64,000 nt of DNA from Sphingopyxis alaskensis RB2256 (GTDB lineage Bacteria > Pseudomonadota > Alphaproteobacteria > Sphingomonadales > Sphingomonadaceae), in assembly GCF_000013985.1 (NCBI RefSeq), contig NC_008048.1:1302001-1366000 (forward strand), given 5' to 3'. Numbering within the stretch: position 1 is the stretch's first letter; every line of letters begins with the position of its first letter. Shown here one piece after another: positions 24,733 to 35,200 of this stretch. The notes beneath the pieces were generated by a model. That model searched no databases. It had not been told where the DNA came from and worked only from the letters and a program-made list of their open reading frames with translations. Made by a program: the position numbers and the translations under genes.

Positions 24733-26008
24733 CGGGCCACAGCCTTTCAAAGCGGGCGCGATCCGCCGGATCGAGCCGAACGGTCAGCACATGCCCCTCG
24801 CCTTCAGCTTCGTCCGCGAGCACTTCACCGCGCGCATGCAACCATGCCGCTGCATCGCCCTGTTCATAACCGAGGTAGATGCGCTGAACCTGGTGGCGTG
24901 CGGTCAATTGTGACGCCATGAGCGTCCGTGCAGCTTCTACCCCCTCGCCCGTGGCGGCGGAAATGATCGCAACGTCGCTGCGCCGCGCCGCCATGTCTTC
25001 GATCGCCGCGCGTCGATCGACGTTGGCCGTGTCGACCTTGTTCCAGATTTCGATCTGCGGGATCGCGCTTGCAGTGTCGGCGCCCTCCCCGTCCTGCGGC
25101 CCATTGACGCCCAGCGAGTCGAGAATCGCACGCACGTCTTCATATTGCGCGTCGGTGTCGGGATGTACGATATCGCGGACGTGGACGATCAGGTCGGCGG
25201 TCGTGACCTCCTCCAGCGTCGCGCGGAACGCCGCGACCAGTTCGGTCGGCAGGTCGGATACAAAACCGACCGTATCCGACAGGATCGCCTTGTCGATGCC
25301 GGGCAGACGGATTTCGCGCATCGTGGGGTCCAGCGTTGCAAAGAGCATGTCTTCCGCCATGACGTCGCTACCGGTCAAACGGTTGAAGAAGGTTGATTTT
25401 CCGGCGTTGGTATAGCCAACGAGCGCGATCACCGGCCACGGAGCACGCTGCCGCTTGGTCCGTTGGAGCTGGCGCGTGCGCCGCGCGTCCTCCAGGCTGC
25501 GACGGATGCGCGCCATCCGGTTCCGGATCATCCGCCGATCGGCCTCGATCTGCGTTTCGCCAGGACCGCCGAGGAAACCGAAGCCGCCGCGCTGGCGTTC
25601 GAGGTGCGTCCAACTGCGCACGAGCCGCCCTGCCTGATAGTCGAGATGGGCCAGTTCGACCTGTAATCGGCCCTCGGCCGTCGCGGCGCGCTCGCCAAAG
25701 ATTTCGAGGATCAGACCGGTACGGTCGATCACCTTGGTGCCGAAGGCGGTTTCAAGGTTCCGTTGCTGGATCGCCGTGAGTGAGGCATCGACCACGACCA
25801 ACTGGACGCCCCTTGCAGCGATGTCGGGCACGATCGCTTCGATTTGCCCCACTCCGAGCAGGGTCGCCGCGCGCGTCTGGCGCAGCCGGAGCCTGTGGAT
25901 CGCCACCACATCGAGCCCGATAGCAAGCGCGAGTCCCTTCGCTTCCTCCGCCCGTGCATCGAGGTCGCGGGCAAGGCGCTGGCCATGCCATTCGGGCACG
26001 ATAATCAT
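24710..26008 (-). CDS. hflX: Ribosome-associated GTPase HflX
   Basis: A 432-residue GTPase that splits stalled or heat-damaged ribosomes. The N-terminal HflX domain (GLILEIFGERA, then the R-G-G-F-G-F-L-G-G-P-G-E-T-Q motif) precedes the G domain with G1 GYTNAGKSTFFN, G3 DTVGFVSDLP and G4 NKVD. The ATG at 26008 gives MIIVPEWHG, but the frame continues upstream with TSEDEVTRGTAA, which looks like the normal HflX N-terminus. No ATG, GTG or TTG is available there, so a CTG near 26064 overlapping the hfq end may be the real start. The hfq-hflX pair is conserved in proteobacteria. Confidence 0.5.
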   Translation of the reverse strand: MIIVPEWHGQRLARDLDARAEEAKGLALAIGLDVVAIHRLRLRQTRAATLLGVGQIEAIVPDIAARGVQLVVVDASLTAIQQRNLETAFGTKVIDRTGLILEIFGERAATAEGRLQVELAHLDYQAGRLVRSWTHLERQRGGFGFLGGPGETQIEADRRMIRNRMARIRRSLEDARRTRQLQRTKRQRAPWPVIALVGYTNAGKSTFFNRLTGSDVMAEDMLFATLDPTMREIRLPGIDKAILSDTVGFVSDLPTELVAAFRATLEEVTTADLIVHVRDIVHPDTDAQYEDVRAILDSLGVNGPQDGEGADTASAIPQIEIWNKVDTANVDRRAAIEDMAARRSDVAIISAATGEGVEAARTLMASQLTARHQVQRIYLGYEQGDAAAWLHARGEVLADEAEGEGHVLTVRLDPADRARFERLWPANGPPSP

Positions 26009-26058
26009 CGCGGCCGTGCCGCGCGTAACCTCGTCTTCGCTAGTGACTAACGGGTCGA

Positions 26059-26559
26059 TCAGCTGTCTTCCGCCGCTTCGTCGTCGCCATTGTCGGTCAG
26101 GTTGATGGGACCGTTGGGCTGGACCGTCGAAATCGCGTGCTTGTAAACAAGCTGGACCTGTCGCTCACGTTCGAGCAACATGCAGAACAGGTCGAATGCC
26201 ACAATGTCGCCCTGCAACATGACGCCGTTGACGAGGAACATCGTCACCGACTCATCCGAGCGACGAACGGCGTTGAGGAATACATCCTGCAGCGCTTTGC
26301 CCTTGCTCGCCGGCGCGTCGCGCAGGTTGCCGCCGAGCAGCGACAGGTCGAAATCATGCGAAGGCATCACGGTCGAAATCGCGTGCTTGTACACCAGTTG
26401 CGACTGGCCGTCGCGCCGTAGCAGCAGCGAGAAATTGTCGAACCAGGTGATGATGCCCTGAAGCTTGACCCCCTTGACGAGAAACATCGTGACCGGGGTT
26501 TTACTTTTACGGAGAGCGTTGAGGAAAATATCCTGAAGATTCTGATTTTTATCGGACAC
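26059..26559 (-). CDS. hfq: Tandem-domain RNA chaperone Hfq
   Basis: A 166-residue protein carrying two complete Hfq (Sm-like) domains, at about residues 9-68 and 90-150, where typical Hfq has one of about 70-100. Each has LQD(I/V)FLNA and the Sm2 motif [11 protein letters not shown] 26559 is preceded by AGGAGG about six bases away; the longer frame to 26673 has no similarity. The rim patch differs: RKSK in domain 1, RRSD then E in domain 2. The distal-face Lys seen as VKLQG in domain 1 is Met in domain 2 (VMLQG). A ring would therefore probably be three chains with alternating surfaces. Double Hfq is, as far as I recall, known in sphingomonads. Confidence 0.5.
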   Translation of the reverse strand: MSDKNQNLQDIFLNALRKSKTPVTMFLVKGVKLQGIITWFDNFSLLLRRDGQSQLVYKHAISTVMPSHDFDLSLLGGNLRDAPASKGKALQDVFLNAVRRSDESVTMFLVNGVMLQGDIVAFDLFCMLLERERQVQLVYKHAISTVQPNGPINLTDNGDDEAAEDS

Positions 26560-26669
26560 ATTTGCCTCCTGTTCTTGGCGGTGAAACCGCGGACACGGCG
26601 CCGGTTTTCCGGCTTTCAAGACCTTCTTCTTGCTCGCAATATGCGGCAAAGCGCACCTACCGTCCAGCG

Positions 26670-28055
26670 TCAAGCCGGACTTTCATTATCCGAACTTTCG
26701 GTGAGCCCCAAAAGTTTCAGTTTGCGGTGCAGCGCCGAGCGCTCCATGCCGATGAAACTCGCCGTACGCGAGATATTGCCCGAAAAACGGTTGATCTGGA
26801 TGCGCAGATATTCGCGCTCGAAATTCTCGCGCGCTTCCTTGAGCGGAATGGTGGTGATGGACTCGGAACTGGGCAAAATATCGGCGCCTCCCCGTACCAG
26901 TTCGGCGGGCAGCATGTCCGCATCGATGCGGCCCAGCCGGTCGCTTGGCGCCAGAATCATCACTCGTTCGATCACATTGCGCAGTTCGCGCACATTCCCC
27001 GGCCAGTCGTGCGCCTGAAGCGCCGCCATCGCTTCGGCGCTGATCTCCGGCGGCGGAACCCGGCGGTCGGCCGCATAGCGACGGACGAAATGGTCGCACA
27101 GGCTTGCGATATCGTCGCGCCTTTCGCGCAGCGACGGAATATGCACCGGAACGACGTTGAGCCGGTAGTATAGATCCTCGCGAAAGCGCCCTTCGGCGAT
27201 CTCGACGGTCAGGTCGCGTGCCGAGCCGGAAATGATACGGACGTCGACGCGGATCATCGTCCGTCCTCCCACGCGGGTGAAACTCTGGTCGGTCAACACC
27301 CGCAGTATCTTGCCCTGCGTTGTCAGCGGCATGTCGGCGACTTCATCAAGGAACAGCGTGCCGCCATGCGCCTGTTCGAGAAGGCCGACTCGGATCGAGC
27401 CATCCTCGGCCTCCGAACCGAAAAGCTCAAGCTCGACCGTCTCGGGATCCATCCGCGCCGACGAGATCACCCGGAACGGCGCATTGTGGCGCCCGCTCCA
27501 GCCGTGCAGAACGCGGGCGGCCACCTCCTTGCCGACACCGGGCGCGCCTGTGATGAGAACACGGCTTCCCGTCCCTGCGACGCGCTTCAGCGTGGCGCGG
27601 ACATTGTTGATCGCGGCGCTGTTGCCCGTGAGTTCTTCCGCCGGACCTGCCTTTTCGCGGAGTTGTTCATATTCAAACTTCAGCCGTTCGTTCTCGGTCG
27701 CGCGCGCGACGAGGTGGAGCAGGCGCGAGGCTTCAAACGGCTTTTCGATGAAGTCGAATGCGCCGCGGCGGATCGCGGCGACCGCGGTGTCGAGTCCGCC
27801 ATGCCCCGAGATGACGATGATCGGCAGCGTCGGGTCGAACGCCTTGATCGCCTCCACAAGTCCCAATCCGTCGAGCCGTGAGCCCTGGAGCCAGACATCG
27901 ATCAGCGCCAGCGACGGGCGCCGCTGCCGGATAGCTTCGAGCGCCGAATCGCTGTCCGACGCGGTCCGCGCTTCATAGCCTTCGTCTTCCATGACCCCAG
28001 CGACGAGCTCGCATATGTCGCGTTCATCATCGACGATCAGAATATCAAGCGCCAT
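26670..28055 (-). CDS. ntrX: NtrX nitrogen response regulator
   Basis: A 461-residue regulator, partner of NtrY. The receiver has the phospho-acceptor at D53 ([15 protein letters not shown]) and the C-terminal switch Lys in IEKPFE. The AAA+ domain has Walker A GAPGVGKE (170-177) and Walker [12 protein letters not shown]. The sigma54-contacting GAFTGA loop is absent: after ELFG the sequence reads [15 protein letters not shown]. So this NtrX is unlikely to activate sigma54 promoters directly, as reported for other alphaproteobacterial NtrX. A Fis-type helix-turn-helix ends the protein ([20 protein letters not shown]). ATG 28055 overlaps ntrY by 11 bp. Confidence 0.5.
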   Translation of the reverse strand: MALDILIVDDERDICELVAGVMEDEGYEARTASDSDSALEAIRQRRPSLALIDVWLQGSRLDGLGLVEAIKAFDPTLPIIVISGHGGLDTAVAAIRRGAFDFIEKPFEASRLLHLVARATENERLKFEYEQLREKAGPAEELTGNSAAINNVRATLKRVAGTGSRVLITGAPGVGKEVAARVLHGWSGRHNAPFRVISSARMDPETVELELFGSEAEDGSIRVGLLEQAHGGTLFLDEVADMPLTTQGKILRVLTDQSFTRVGGRTMIRVDVRIISGSARDLTVEIAEGRFREDLYYRLNVVPVHIPSLRERRDDIASLCDHFVRRYAADRRVPPPEISAEAMAALQAHDWPGNVRELRNVIERVMILAPSDRLGRIDADMLPAELVRGGADILPSSESITTIPLKEARENFEREYLRIQINRFSGNISRTASFIGMERSALHRKLKLLGLTESSDNESPA

Positions 28056-30375
28056 GGTCTTCCCTGTCCTTCCGGTTGCGGATGCGTCCCGGAACCGTCT
28101 CGCTCTTGCCCGGACCATTGTCGTCGCCCTGCCCGGCCAGCGGCCGCAGCCGTTCGGGGTGCAGCGTCAGGGTTACGCACGTCCCCTGCCCCGCCGGATT
28201 GTCGGCGAACTCCAGTTCGCCATAATGTTGCTCGACGATCTTTTTGACGATGGCGAGGCCGAGGCCCGTCCCGCCCTGCCGCGTCGTCATATAGGGTTCG
28301 GCGATCGCGTCGCGCGCTTCGGGTAGCCCGATACCGTCGTCGGTGACGCGGATCACGATCGCATCGTGCGCGCCAATCTCCAGTTCCGCCCGGATCGAGC
28401 CAACAGCCGTTGCGTCAGAGTTTTTATATTTTTCTTCAATTGCTTCGACAGCGTTCTTGACGATGTTCGTTATGGCTTGCGACAGCAGGCGACGGTCGCA
28501 CACCAGCGGTTCGACCTCGGCAGGCGTCCTGACCGTGAAGGCGATGTCGGGCTTGGCAACCTCGAACAGGAACACCGCCTGCCGCAAGATGTCTCGTACA
28601 TCCTCGACGCCGAAGGTCGGCTTGGGCATTCGCGCAAAGCTGGAAAACTCGTCGACCATGCGGCGCATGTCGTGAACCTGGCGGATCACCGTGTCGGTCA
28701 GCTTGCGGAACGTCGGCGCATCGCCCTCGACACGGTCGCCGAAACGGCGCTGCAACCGCTCGGCGGCAAGCTGGATCGGGGTAAGCGGATTCTTGATCTC
28801 GTGCGCGATCCGGCGCGCAACGTCCGACCAGGCGGCGCGACGCTGATCGAGCAATTGCTGCGTTATGTCTTCAAAACTGAGGACGAAGCCGTCACCCTGC
28901 GCCACCGCCTTCGCCGCGAGTGTCGCCGGTTCGCTGTCCTTGCGCACAAGCTGGACGATCGCCTCGCGCTCGTTCCCGGTCAGCAATTGCGCCAGCTCGG
29001 GCGCGACCTCGTCCAGCAGAAGTCCCGTCAGCTCGTCGGCCGAGCGACCGATGAGCCTTTCCGCCGCGGCATTGGCGAGCAGGATGCGGCGGTCGGCATC
29101 GACCGATACCACCGCCGAAGACACGCCGCTCAGCACCGCCTCGATAAAGCTGCGCCGCGCCTCGAGCTGCTCGTTCGCATTGACGAGCGCACGCGTTTGC
29201 CGCTCGAGCTGCTCGGTCATCCGGTTGAATGCGCGCGTCAGCACCGAAATCTCGTCGTCGCGCTCGGGGGGCGTTACGCGAACCGACAGGTCGCCGCCCG
29301 CCGCGGTCCGCGTCGCGCCGATCAGCGTGCCGAGCGGCCGGACGATGCGGTCGGCGACCACGATCGCAGCGATCACGGCCAGCGCGAGCAGGAGCAGCGA
29401 GCCGAGGTAAAGCGCGCCGTTGAACTGCAACTGAAGCATCTGCGAGCGATCAAAGAGCTGATTGTAATCGGCCAGCACCGCGCTGGCCCGCGCCGATTGC
29501 TGAAAACCCGGTACATTGGTGTCGCGCGACGCATAAACAAAGGCGCGGTCGGTGCCCGGCAAGCGGGCCGCAGCCTCAATACGGTCCGAACGGCGCACGA
29601 CAACGACATCTTCGCCCGCGTCGAGACGCGCGATCATTTGCGGAGTGAGGCGGCTCGTCGCGGGCCGTTCGTCTGGGTCGATCGCCGTCGCCGTCCGCGC
29701 AACGCCATCGCGTCCGATCTCGATAATCGCCGATTCATTCAAACTACGGACGACAACCTGTTGAAAATAATAGTCGTTAAATCCCGGTGCATCGATCGGA
29801 TATTGCCGCAGCCGCATGCCGAGATCGGTCGCCATCGCAAAGGTGTTTGCGCCGACCTGACGCTGATTTTCCTGATAATAACCCTCGGCCAGGTTCGCCG
29901 CATTCTCGAACATCCCGCGCGAGCGGTCCGAAAACCAGAAATCGACACCGAACTGGAAGAGCAGCGAAGCGAAAATCACGACGAGCAATGTCGGCGTTGC
30001 CGCAATCAGCGAAAAGAGGGCGACGAGGCGAACGTGCAGGCGCCCGTTGCCTCCCGCCATCGACCGCACAGCGCGCGTGCGCGCCACGCGGCTGCCGATC
30101 AGTACGATCAACGCCATCGCCGGAACCAGATTGGCGACCATGATCGCGGCCACCAGTGCGGGCGTGAGAAGCCGCTCGCTCTGCGCGTCGCCGGTCACGA
30201 AAATATAGGTGGCGATCGCGATGCTGACCATGGCCGCGAGCGCATAATATTCGGGAACGCCGAAGCGCCAGAAACCCGCACGCGCGTTCGATCTGTCCGA
30301 ATCCATGTCGAAGGTCGGGGCAGCCACAGGCGTCATTGTTGCTTCATTACGACATTCCTGTTGCATAGAAAACAC
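28045..30375 (-). CDS. ntrY: NtrY membrane sensor histidine kinase
   Basis: A 776-residue transmembrane kinase. Hydrophobic segments near the N-terminus (YALAAMVSIAIATYIFV, LVAAIMVANLVPAMALIVLI, LVALFSLIAATPTLLVVIFA) precede an extracytoplasmic sensor region, a fourth membrane segment (SLLLLALAVIAAIVVADRIV), a HAMP domain, a PAS domain, the HisKA box [20 protein letters not shown] and HATPase_c (N box ITNIVKNAVEAI, DDGIGLP, GGTGLGLAIVKKI). All catalytic boxes are intact. The start could be ATG 30375 or ATG 30336. It responds to nitrogen status or redox in related bacteria; the signal here is unknown. Confidence 0.5.
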   Translation of the reverse strand: MFSMQQECRNEATMTPVAAPTFDMDSDRSNARAGFWRFGVPEYYALAAMVSIAIATYIFVTGDAQSERLLTPALVAAIMVANLVPAMALIVLIGSRVARTRAVRSMAGGNGRLHVRLVALFSLIAATPTLLVVIFASLLFQFGVDFWFSDRSRGMFENAANLAEGYYQENQRQVGANTFAMATDLGMRLRQYPIDAPGFNDYYFQQVVVRSLNESAIIEIGRDGVARTATAIDPDERPATSRLTPQMIARLDAGEDVVVVRRSDRIEAAARLPGTDRAFVYASRDTNVPGFQQSARASAVLADYNQLFDRSQMLQLQFNGALYLGSLLLLALAVIAAIVVADRIVRPLGTLIGATRTAAGGDLSVRVTPPERDDEISVLTRAFNRMTEQLERQTRALVNANEQLEARRSFIEAVLSGVSSAVVSVDADRRILLANAAAERLIGRSADELTGLLLDEVAPELAQLLTGNEREAIVQLVRKDSEPATLAAKAVAQGDGFVLSFEDITQQLLDQRRAAWSDVARRIAHEIKNPLTPIQLAAERLQRRFGDRVEGDAPTFRKLTDTVIRQVHDMRRMVDEFSSFARMPKPTFGVEDVRDILRQAVFLFEVAKPDIAFTVRTPAEVEPLVCDRRLLSQAITNIVKNAVEAIEEKYKNSDATAVGSIRAELEIGAHDAIVIRVTDDGIGLPEARDAIAEPYMTTRQGGTGLGLAIVKKIVEQHYGELEFADNPAGQGTCVTLTLHPERLRPLAGQGDDNGPGKSETVPGRIRNRKDREDHGA

Positions 30376-30419
30376 ACAATCGCGCCCGCCATGCCCGTTC
30401 GCCGCGAACAGGCTGCGCT

Positions 30420-31838
30420 TCAGGGATGCAGCGGATCGATTTCCAGCTGAGCGAGGCGCTTGCGCAGCGTGTTACGGTTGATGCCGAGACGCCGCGCCGC
30501 CTCCAGCTGGTTGCCGCGCACATCGCGCAGCACGCGGCGGAACAGTGCGGCCTCGACGATCGCCTCGAGCTGGCCGTGAATCCCGCCGTCGGGTTCGGCG
30601 CTCGCCATCTTTTCGCGCGCCCAGTCGTCGACGGCGCGCGCGATCAGTGCCGCGGGATCGGCCACGCCGCCGCTTTCGTCATTGTCGCGCAGCACCATCT
30701 CGACCTCGCGTGCGGTGACGACGGTATCGCGCGACAGCACCGCGAGTCGCTGCACCACATTGCCCAGCTCACGGACATTACCCGGCCAGTCGTGGCGTTC
30801 GAGCCATTGCATCGCTTCGGGCGCGAACTGCCGGTCGGGAAGCCCCGATCCGCGCCCGACCTCGACAAAATGGCGAACGAGCGCAGCAATGTCGCTGCGG
30901 CGGTCGCGCAGCGGCGGCAAGGTCACAGGGATGACGTTGAGCCGGTAAAAGAGATCTTCGCGAAAGCGACCGTCGGCGACGAGCGTGCGCATGTCGCGGT
31001 GCGTCGCGGCGATCACGCGCACATCGGCGCGGAGCGCCTGGCTGCCGCCGACGGTCGAATACTCGTTGCTTTGCAGCACGCGCAATAGCCGCGTCTGCGC
31101 CTCCAGGGGCATGTCACCGATCTCGTCGAGGAACAAGGTTCCGCCCGCCGCCTGTTCGAAGCGGCCAGCATTGCGGCTGTGCGCGCCCGTAAAGGCGCCC
31201 TTTTCATGACCGAACAGTTCGGCCTCGATCAGTTCGCGCGGGATGGCCGCCATGTTGATCGCGACGAAGGGGCCGTCGCGGCGCAGCCCGGTGGCGTGAA
31301 TCGCGCGCGCAACGACCTCCTTGCCTGTCCCCGACTCGCCGAGGATCAGCACCGCGAGATCGTTCGTCGCGAGCCGGGCGATCGTCCGGTAAACCGCCTG
31401 CATCGCCGGCGCGCGGCCGACGAGGCCGTGGCTGTCGGCAGGCGGCGGGGCGTCGCTCGCGGCTGCCTCGACGCGGCGTTGCAGCGCGGCGCGGACGCTG
31501 GCGGTCAGTTCGTCGAGGTCGAAGGGCTTGGGCAGATAATCATAGCTGCCGATGCCCGTCGCCCGGACCGCGGTGTCGAGCGTATTCTGGGCCGACAGCA
31601 CGATCACCGGCGTTGCAGGATCGACTCCGGCATGGACCAGCGAGTCGATGCCGTCGCCATCGGGCAGGACAACATCGGTGATGATGAGGTCGGCGCGGTG
31701 AGCGGCGAGCCAGGCGTTGCGTTCGGCGATGCTGCCGACCGACGCGAGAAGGCCGCATTCGCCGTCGAGCGTTTCGCGGATGACCATCGCGATCGCCGGA
31801 TCGTCCTCGACCAGCAGGATCGTCTTGCCTTCGCTCAT
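30420..31838 (-). CDS. ntrC: NtrC nitrogen regulation response regulator
   Basis: A 472-residue sigma54-dependent activator. Receiver with D55 ([13 protein letters not shown]), AAA+ domain with Walker A GESGTGKE (167-174), the intact sigma54-contact loop GAFTGA (214-219) and Walker [11 protein letters not shown], then a Fis-type helix-turn-helix ([20 protein letters not shown]). It therefore can activate sigma54 promoters, unlike ntrX next door. ATG 31838 overlaps the ntrB stop by 4 bp. The frame is open to 32168 only as a shadow of ntrB. Likely targets include ammonium and nitrate assimilation genes. Confidence 0.5.
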   Translation of the reverse strand: MSEGKTILLVEDDPAIAMVIRETLDGECGLLASVGSIAERNAWLAAHRADLIITDVVLPDGDGIDSLVHAGVDPATPVIVLSAQNTLDTAVRATGIGSYDYLPKPFDLDELTASVRAALQRRVEAAASDAPPPADSHGLVGRAPAMQAVYRTIARLATNDLAVLILGESGTGKEVVARAIHATGLRRDGPFVAINMAAIPRELIEAELFGHEKGAFTGAHSRNAGRFEQAAGGTLFLDEIGDMPLEAQTRLLRVLQSNEYSTVGGSQALRADVRVIAATHRDMRTLVADGRFREDLFYRLNVIPVTLPPLRDRRSDIAALVRHFVEVGRGSGLPDRQFAPEAMQWLERHDWPGNVRELGNVVQRLAVLSRDTVVTAREVEMVLRDNDESGGVADPAALIARAVDDWAREKMASAEPDGGIHGQLEAIVEAALFRRVLRDVRGNQLEAARRLGINRNTLRKRLAQLEIDPLHP

Positions 31839-32926
31839 CCCCGTCCCTTTGCTTGCGCGACCGGCAGGTGGACGCGAAAGCGTGTCCAGTCGCCATCGCG
31901 CATATGCTGCACCGTCCCGCCCATGTCGCGCGCCAGCTTGGCGACGAGCGCAAGGCCAAGTCCCCTCCCCTCGCGCTTCGTCGTCACGAACGGATCGAAC
32001 AGGTCGCCGCGGATGTCCCTGGGTACGCCGGGGCCATTGTCGCTGACACTGACCTCGATCGGCAGCGCGATACGTCCGCGCCCGTCGCCATTGTCGATCG
32101 ACAGGCCGTGCCGATAGGCGGTCGCGATCCGCACCACGCCATCGTCGCGTCCCGCCAGCGCTTCGCACCCGTTGGTCACGAGGTTGAGCAATATCTGCAC
32201 CATGGCGTCGTGGTTGCCGTGGACGAGCGGCAGCGACGGGTCGAAATCCTCGGCGAAGCGGACACCCGGAAACTGGCGCGCGCGCGCGGTTTCCATCGCC
32301 TGATGGATCGGCTGATAGAGGTTGATCGGCCCGCAGAGGATCGGTTGCCCGCGCGAGAAATGCTCCATCTGGTCGATCAGCGTCGCGATGCGGTCGACCT
32401 CGGCGCAGATCAGCGTCGTGAAGCGTTCCCCGCCGGCACCGGTCTTGCGCGCGAGCAACTGCGCCGCGCCCTTGATCCCGGCAAGCGGATTCTTGATCTC
32501 GTGCGCCAGCATCGACGCCGCCGCCCCCGCGGCGCGGCTCGACCGCCCGATCGCGCCGCCCATCAGTTCGGTGTCGCTTTGCGAAGGAATGAGCGCGAGG
32601 ATGCGATGGCCGCTCTGACCATAAGGCACCATCTGCATGTCGACAAAGACCGATTTGCGGCCGCCAAGCGTGATTTCGGCGCGATGCGCAAAGAGCGCCG
32701 ACGTCGCGGCGTCGTTCATCCGCTGGCGATAACTGCGATCCATCTGGATGACGTCATAGATAACGCGCCCGACCATCGCCGACCGGCTGACGTTACAAAG
32801 CTGTTCGGCCGCGGCGTTGACGAACAGGACCACCCCACCGCTGTCGATCAATAACGTCGGCACCGGGTGCGACTGGATCAGCTCGTCATGGTCGAAGCTC
32901 GGGATGCTCGACGCATGCGTGGTCAC
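31835..32926 (-). CDS. ntrB: NtrB nitrogen regulation sensor kinase
   Basis: A soluble 363-residue kinase/phosphatase acting on NtrC. It has an N-terminal PAS domain (about residues 15-120), the phospho-acceptor H142 in [20 protein letters not shown], and HATPase_c boxes ([33 protein letters not shown]). No membrane segment is seen. PII-protein control is expected from the family, but no glnB is in this window. It overlaps dusB by 4 bp and ntrC by 4 bp, so dusB-ntrB-ntrC is one transcription unit, as in many alphaproteobacteria. Confidence 0.5.
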   Translation of the reverse strand: MTTHASSIPSFDHDELIQSHPVPTLLIDSGGVVLFVNAAAEQLCNVSRSAMVGRVIYDVIQMDRSYRQRMNDAATSALFAHRAEITLGGRKSVFVDMQMVPYGQSGHRILALIPSQSDTELMGGAIGRSSRAAGAAASMLAHEIKNPLAGIKGAAQLLARKTGAGGERFTTLICAEVDRIATLIDQMEHFSRGQPILCGPINLYQPIHQAMETARARQFPGVRFAEDFDPSLPLVHGNHDAMVQILLNLVTNGCEALAGRDDGVVRIATAYRHGLSIDNGDGRGRIALPIEVSVSDNGPGVPRDIRGDLFDPFVTTKREGRGLGLALVAKLARDMGGTVQHMRDGDWTRFRVHLPVAQAKGRG

Positions 32927-33921
32927 GCGGCGGCCCGGGTCAGATGCGGGCCATAAAAGGCCTCGAGCGCGTCGAGCACGCCCTTGCTGTCGGGAATCCG
33001 GTTGACCTTGTTGCGGAACTCGGCCGATCCGGGCAGCCCCTTGACATACCAGCCGAGGTGCTTGCGCGCCATATTGACCCCGGTGGTTTCGCCATAATGG
33101 TCGATCATCGCGCGGTAATGCGAAGTGATGACGTCATATTGTTCGTCGAGGCCGGGGTCGGGCCGCTCGCCCTCGCCGCGCAGCGCCGCCATCACCTGAC
33201 CCAGCAGCCAGGGGCGGCCATAGGCGCCGCGGCCGATCATCACGCCATCGGCGCCGCTTTGCGCCAGCGCGGTGCGCGCGTCGTCGGCCGAGCAAATGTC
33301 GCCGTTGACGATCACGGGAATCGACACGGCCTCCTTGACCTTGCGCACAAAACCCCAGTCGGCCTCGCCGCGATACATCTGGTTGCGCGTGCGGCCGTGG
33401 ACAGTGACGAGCTTTGCGCCCAGATCCTCGGCAATATGCGCGAGTTCGGGGGCATTGAGGCTGTCATGGCACCAGCCCATGCGCATCTTGACCGTTACCG
33501 GGACCGACACCGCCTTGACACAGGCGTCGATCAGCGCCGCAGCGAGCCTGAGGTCGCGCATCAGCGCCGATCCGGCGTCGCCATTGGTGACCTTGCGGAC
33601 CGGGCAGCCCATGTTGATGTCGATGATCGCCGCGCCGCGATCCTCGTTGAGCTTCGCCGCTTCGCCCATTTCATAGGGGGTGCAGCCGACGAGCTGCATC
33701 GACACGGGCTCCTCCACCGGATCCCACGCCGCTTTCTGGATCGACTGGCGCGTCTCGCGGATCGCTGCCTGGCTGGCGATCATCTCGGTGACGTTGAGCC
33801 CGGAGCCATAATAGCGAACGAGCTTGCGGAACGGCAGGTCGGTGACGCCCGTCATCGGCGCGAGGATCACGGGATCCGCGATGGTGATGTTGCCGATCTG
33901 GATGGGCCGAAGCGGCGCCAT
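32923..33921 (-). CDS. dusB: tRNA-dihydrouridine synthase DusB (NifR3 type)
   Basis: An FMN-dependent enzyme of 332 residues that reduces uridines in the tRNA D-loop. Motifs include [30 protein letters not shown] with the catalytic Cys, [18 protein letters not shown] and [11 protein letters not shown] and [12 protein letters not shown] at the FMN phosphate site. Historically called nifR3 because it lies upstream of ntrBC; here it overlaps ntrB by 4 bp. It starts at 33921, about 100 bp from the divergent ispDF gene, so the promoter of the whole ntr block is probably in 33922-34017. Confidence 0.5.
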   Translation of the reverse strand: MAPLRPIQIGNITIADPVILAPMTGVTDLPFRKLVRYYGSGLNVTEMIASQAAIRETRQSIQKAAWDPVEEPVSMQLVGCTPYEMGEAAKLNEDRGAAIIDINMGCPVRKVTNGDAGSALMRDLRLAAALIDACVKAVSVPVTVKMRMGWCHDSLNAPELAHIAEDLGAKLVTVHGRTRNQMYRGEADWGFVRKVKEAVSIPVIVNGDICSADDARTALAQSGADGVMIGRGAYGRPWLLGQVMAALRGEGERPDPGLDEQYDVITSHYRAMIDHYGETTGVNMARKHLGWYVKGLPGSAEFRNKVNRIPDSKGVLDALEAFYGPHLTRAAA

Positions 33922-34017
33922 GGCGGGGTGCTTTCGTCAGACTGCCTAAATTTTGAGCAGCCCCTACACGCTAAGCCGCTTTCCCGCAAGGCGTGGCTGC
34001 GCTAACCGGCGCGCACC

Positions 34018-35196
34018 ATGACCGAGTCCGCTGCCCCGTCTCCGCGCTGCGTCGCCGCGATCCTGCTCGCCGGCGGCCGCGGGCTGCGTGCTGGCTTTGG
34101 ACGGCCCAAGCAGCTCGAGTGGCTTTGTGGCAAACCGGTGCTGCGCTGGAGCCTCGACGTTCTGGCGGGCTACCCCGGCCTTTCGGGCGGCGTGCTGGTG
34201 GCGAACCATGACGTCATGGCGGCGACATACCCCTTGCCGGAAGGGTGGATGGCCGCCGATCCCGGCGTTGAGCGACAACAATCGGTTGCCAATGCGCTGT
34301 CCGCGCTGACCGACTGGCCCGACGATGCAGTCGTGCTCGTCCATGATGCCGCCCGCCCCGGCGTCGATTCCGCCGTCGTCGATCGGCTGCTGGCCGCACT
34401 CGACGGCGCCGACGCCGCGATCCCGGTGCTGCCCGTCCCCGACACGCTGGTCGAGGCCGCCGATGGCGCGGCGGGCGCGGTCGTCGCGCGCGACCGGCTG
34501 GCGCGCGTGCAGACGCCGCAGGCCTTTCGCCTCGGCACCCTGCGCCGCGCGCATGCCGAAGCATCCGGCGCCGCTGCGACCGACGATGCGCAGCTCGTCC
34601 GCAGCCTTGGCGTCTCGGTGGCGACGGTCGAAGGTGATGCGCGGCTCCACAAATTGACATATGCCGCGGATATGGCGATTCTGGCCGGGCTGCTGGGGAC
34701 GAAGGACATGATGCGAACCGCCGTGGGCATGGGCTATGACGTCCACCGCCTCGTCGAGGGCAAGCCCTTGTGGATCGGCGGTATAGAAATAGCGCATAGT
34801 CATGGACTTGAAGGGCATAGCGATGCCGACGTCGGGCTTCACGCGCTGACCGATGCGATCCTTGGCGCGCTGGGCGACGGCGACATTGGCGATCATTTCC
34901 CACCGAGCGACCCGCAATGGCGCGGCGCCGCATCGCACCATTTCCTCTCCTTTGCGGGCGAGCGCGTCGCCGCAAATGGCGGACGGATCGGCCATCTCGA
35001 CCTCACCATCATCGCGGAAGCGCCGCGGATCGGCCCGCACCGCGTCGCCATCCGCGACCGCATTGCCGAAATCCTTGCGATTCCGGCGGGAAGGGTTAGT
35101 GTGAAGGCGACAACGACGGAGCGGCTGGGTTTCACCGGCCGCCGCGAGGGGATCGCGGCCCAGGCCGTTGCAACCATCCAACTTCCGGAGACCTGA
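34018..35196 (+). CDS. ispDF: Bifunctional IspD/IspF, MEP isoprenoid pathway
   Basis: A 392-residue fusion carrying two steps of the non-mevalonate isoprenoid pathway. Residues 1 to about 230 are IspD (2-C-methyl-D-erythritol 4-phosphate cytidylyltransferase), with the nucleotide-binding AAILLAGGRGLRAGFGRPKQ and VLVHDAARPGVD. Residues from about 232 are IspF (cyclodiphosphate synthase), with GMGYDVHRL, the zinc site GLEGHSDADVGLHALTDAIL, IGDHFPPSD and TTTERLGFTGR. The IspD catalytic basic residues are present. The fusion is common in alphaproteobacteria. It is followed five bases later by pncC/cinA. Confidence 0.5.
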   Translation: MTESAAPSPRCVAAILLAGGRGLRAGFGRPKQLEWLCGKPVLRWSLDVLAGYPGLSGGVLVANHDVMAATYPLPEGWMAADPGVERQQSVANALSALTDWPDDAVVLVHDAARPGVDSAVVDRLLAALDGADAAIPVLPVPDTLVEAADGAAGAVVARDRLARVQTPQAFRLGTLRRAHAEASGAAATDDAQLVRSLGVSVATVEGDARLHKLTYAADMAILAGLLGTKDMMRTAVGMGYDVHRLVEGKPLWIGGIEIAHSHGLEGHSDADVGLHALTDAILGALGDGDIGDHFPPSDPQWRGAASHHFLSFAGERVAANGGRIGHLDLTIIAEAPRIGPHRVAIRDRIAEILAIPAGRVSVKATTTERLGFTGRREGIAAQAVATIQLPET

Positions 35197-35200
35197 AGCC

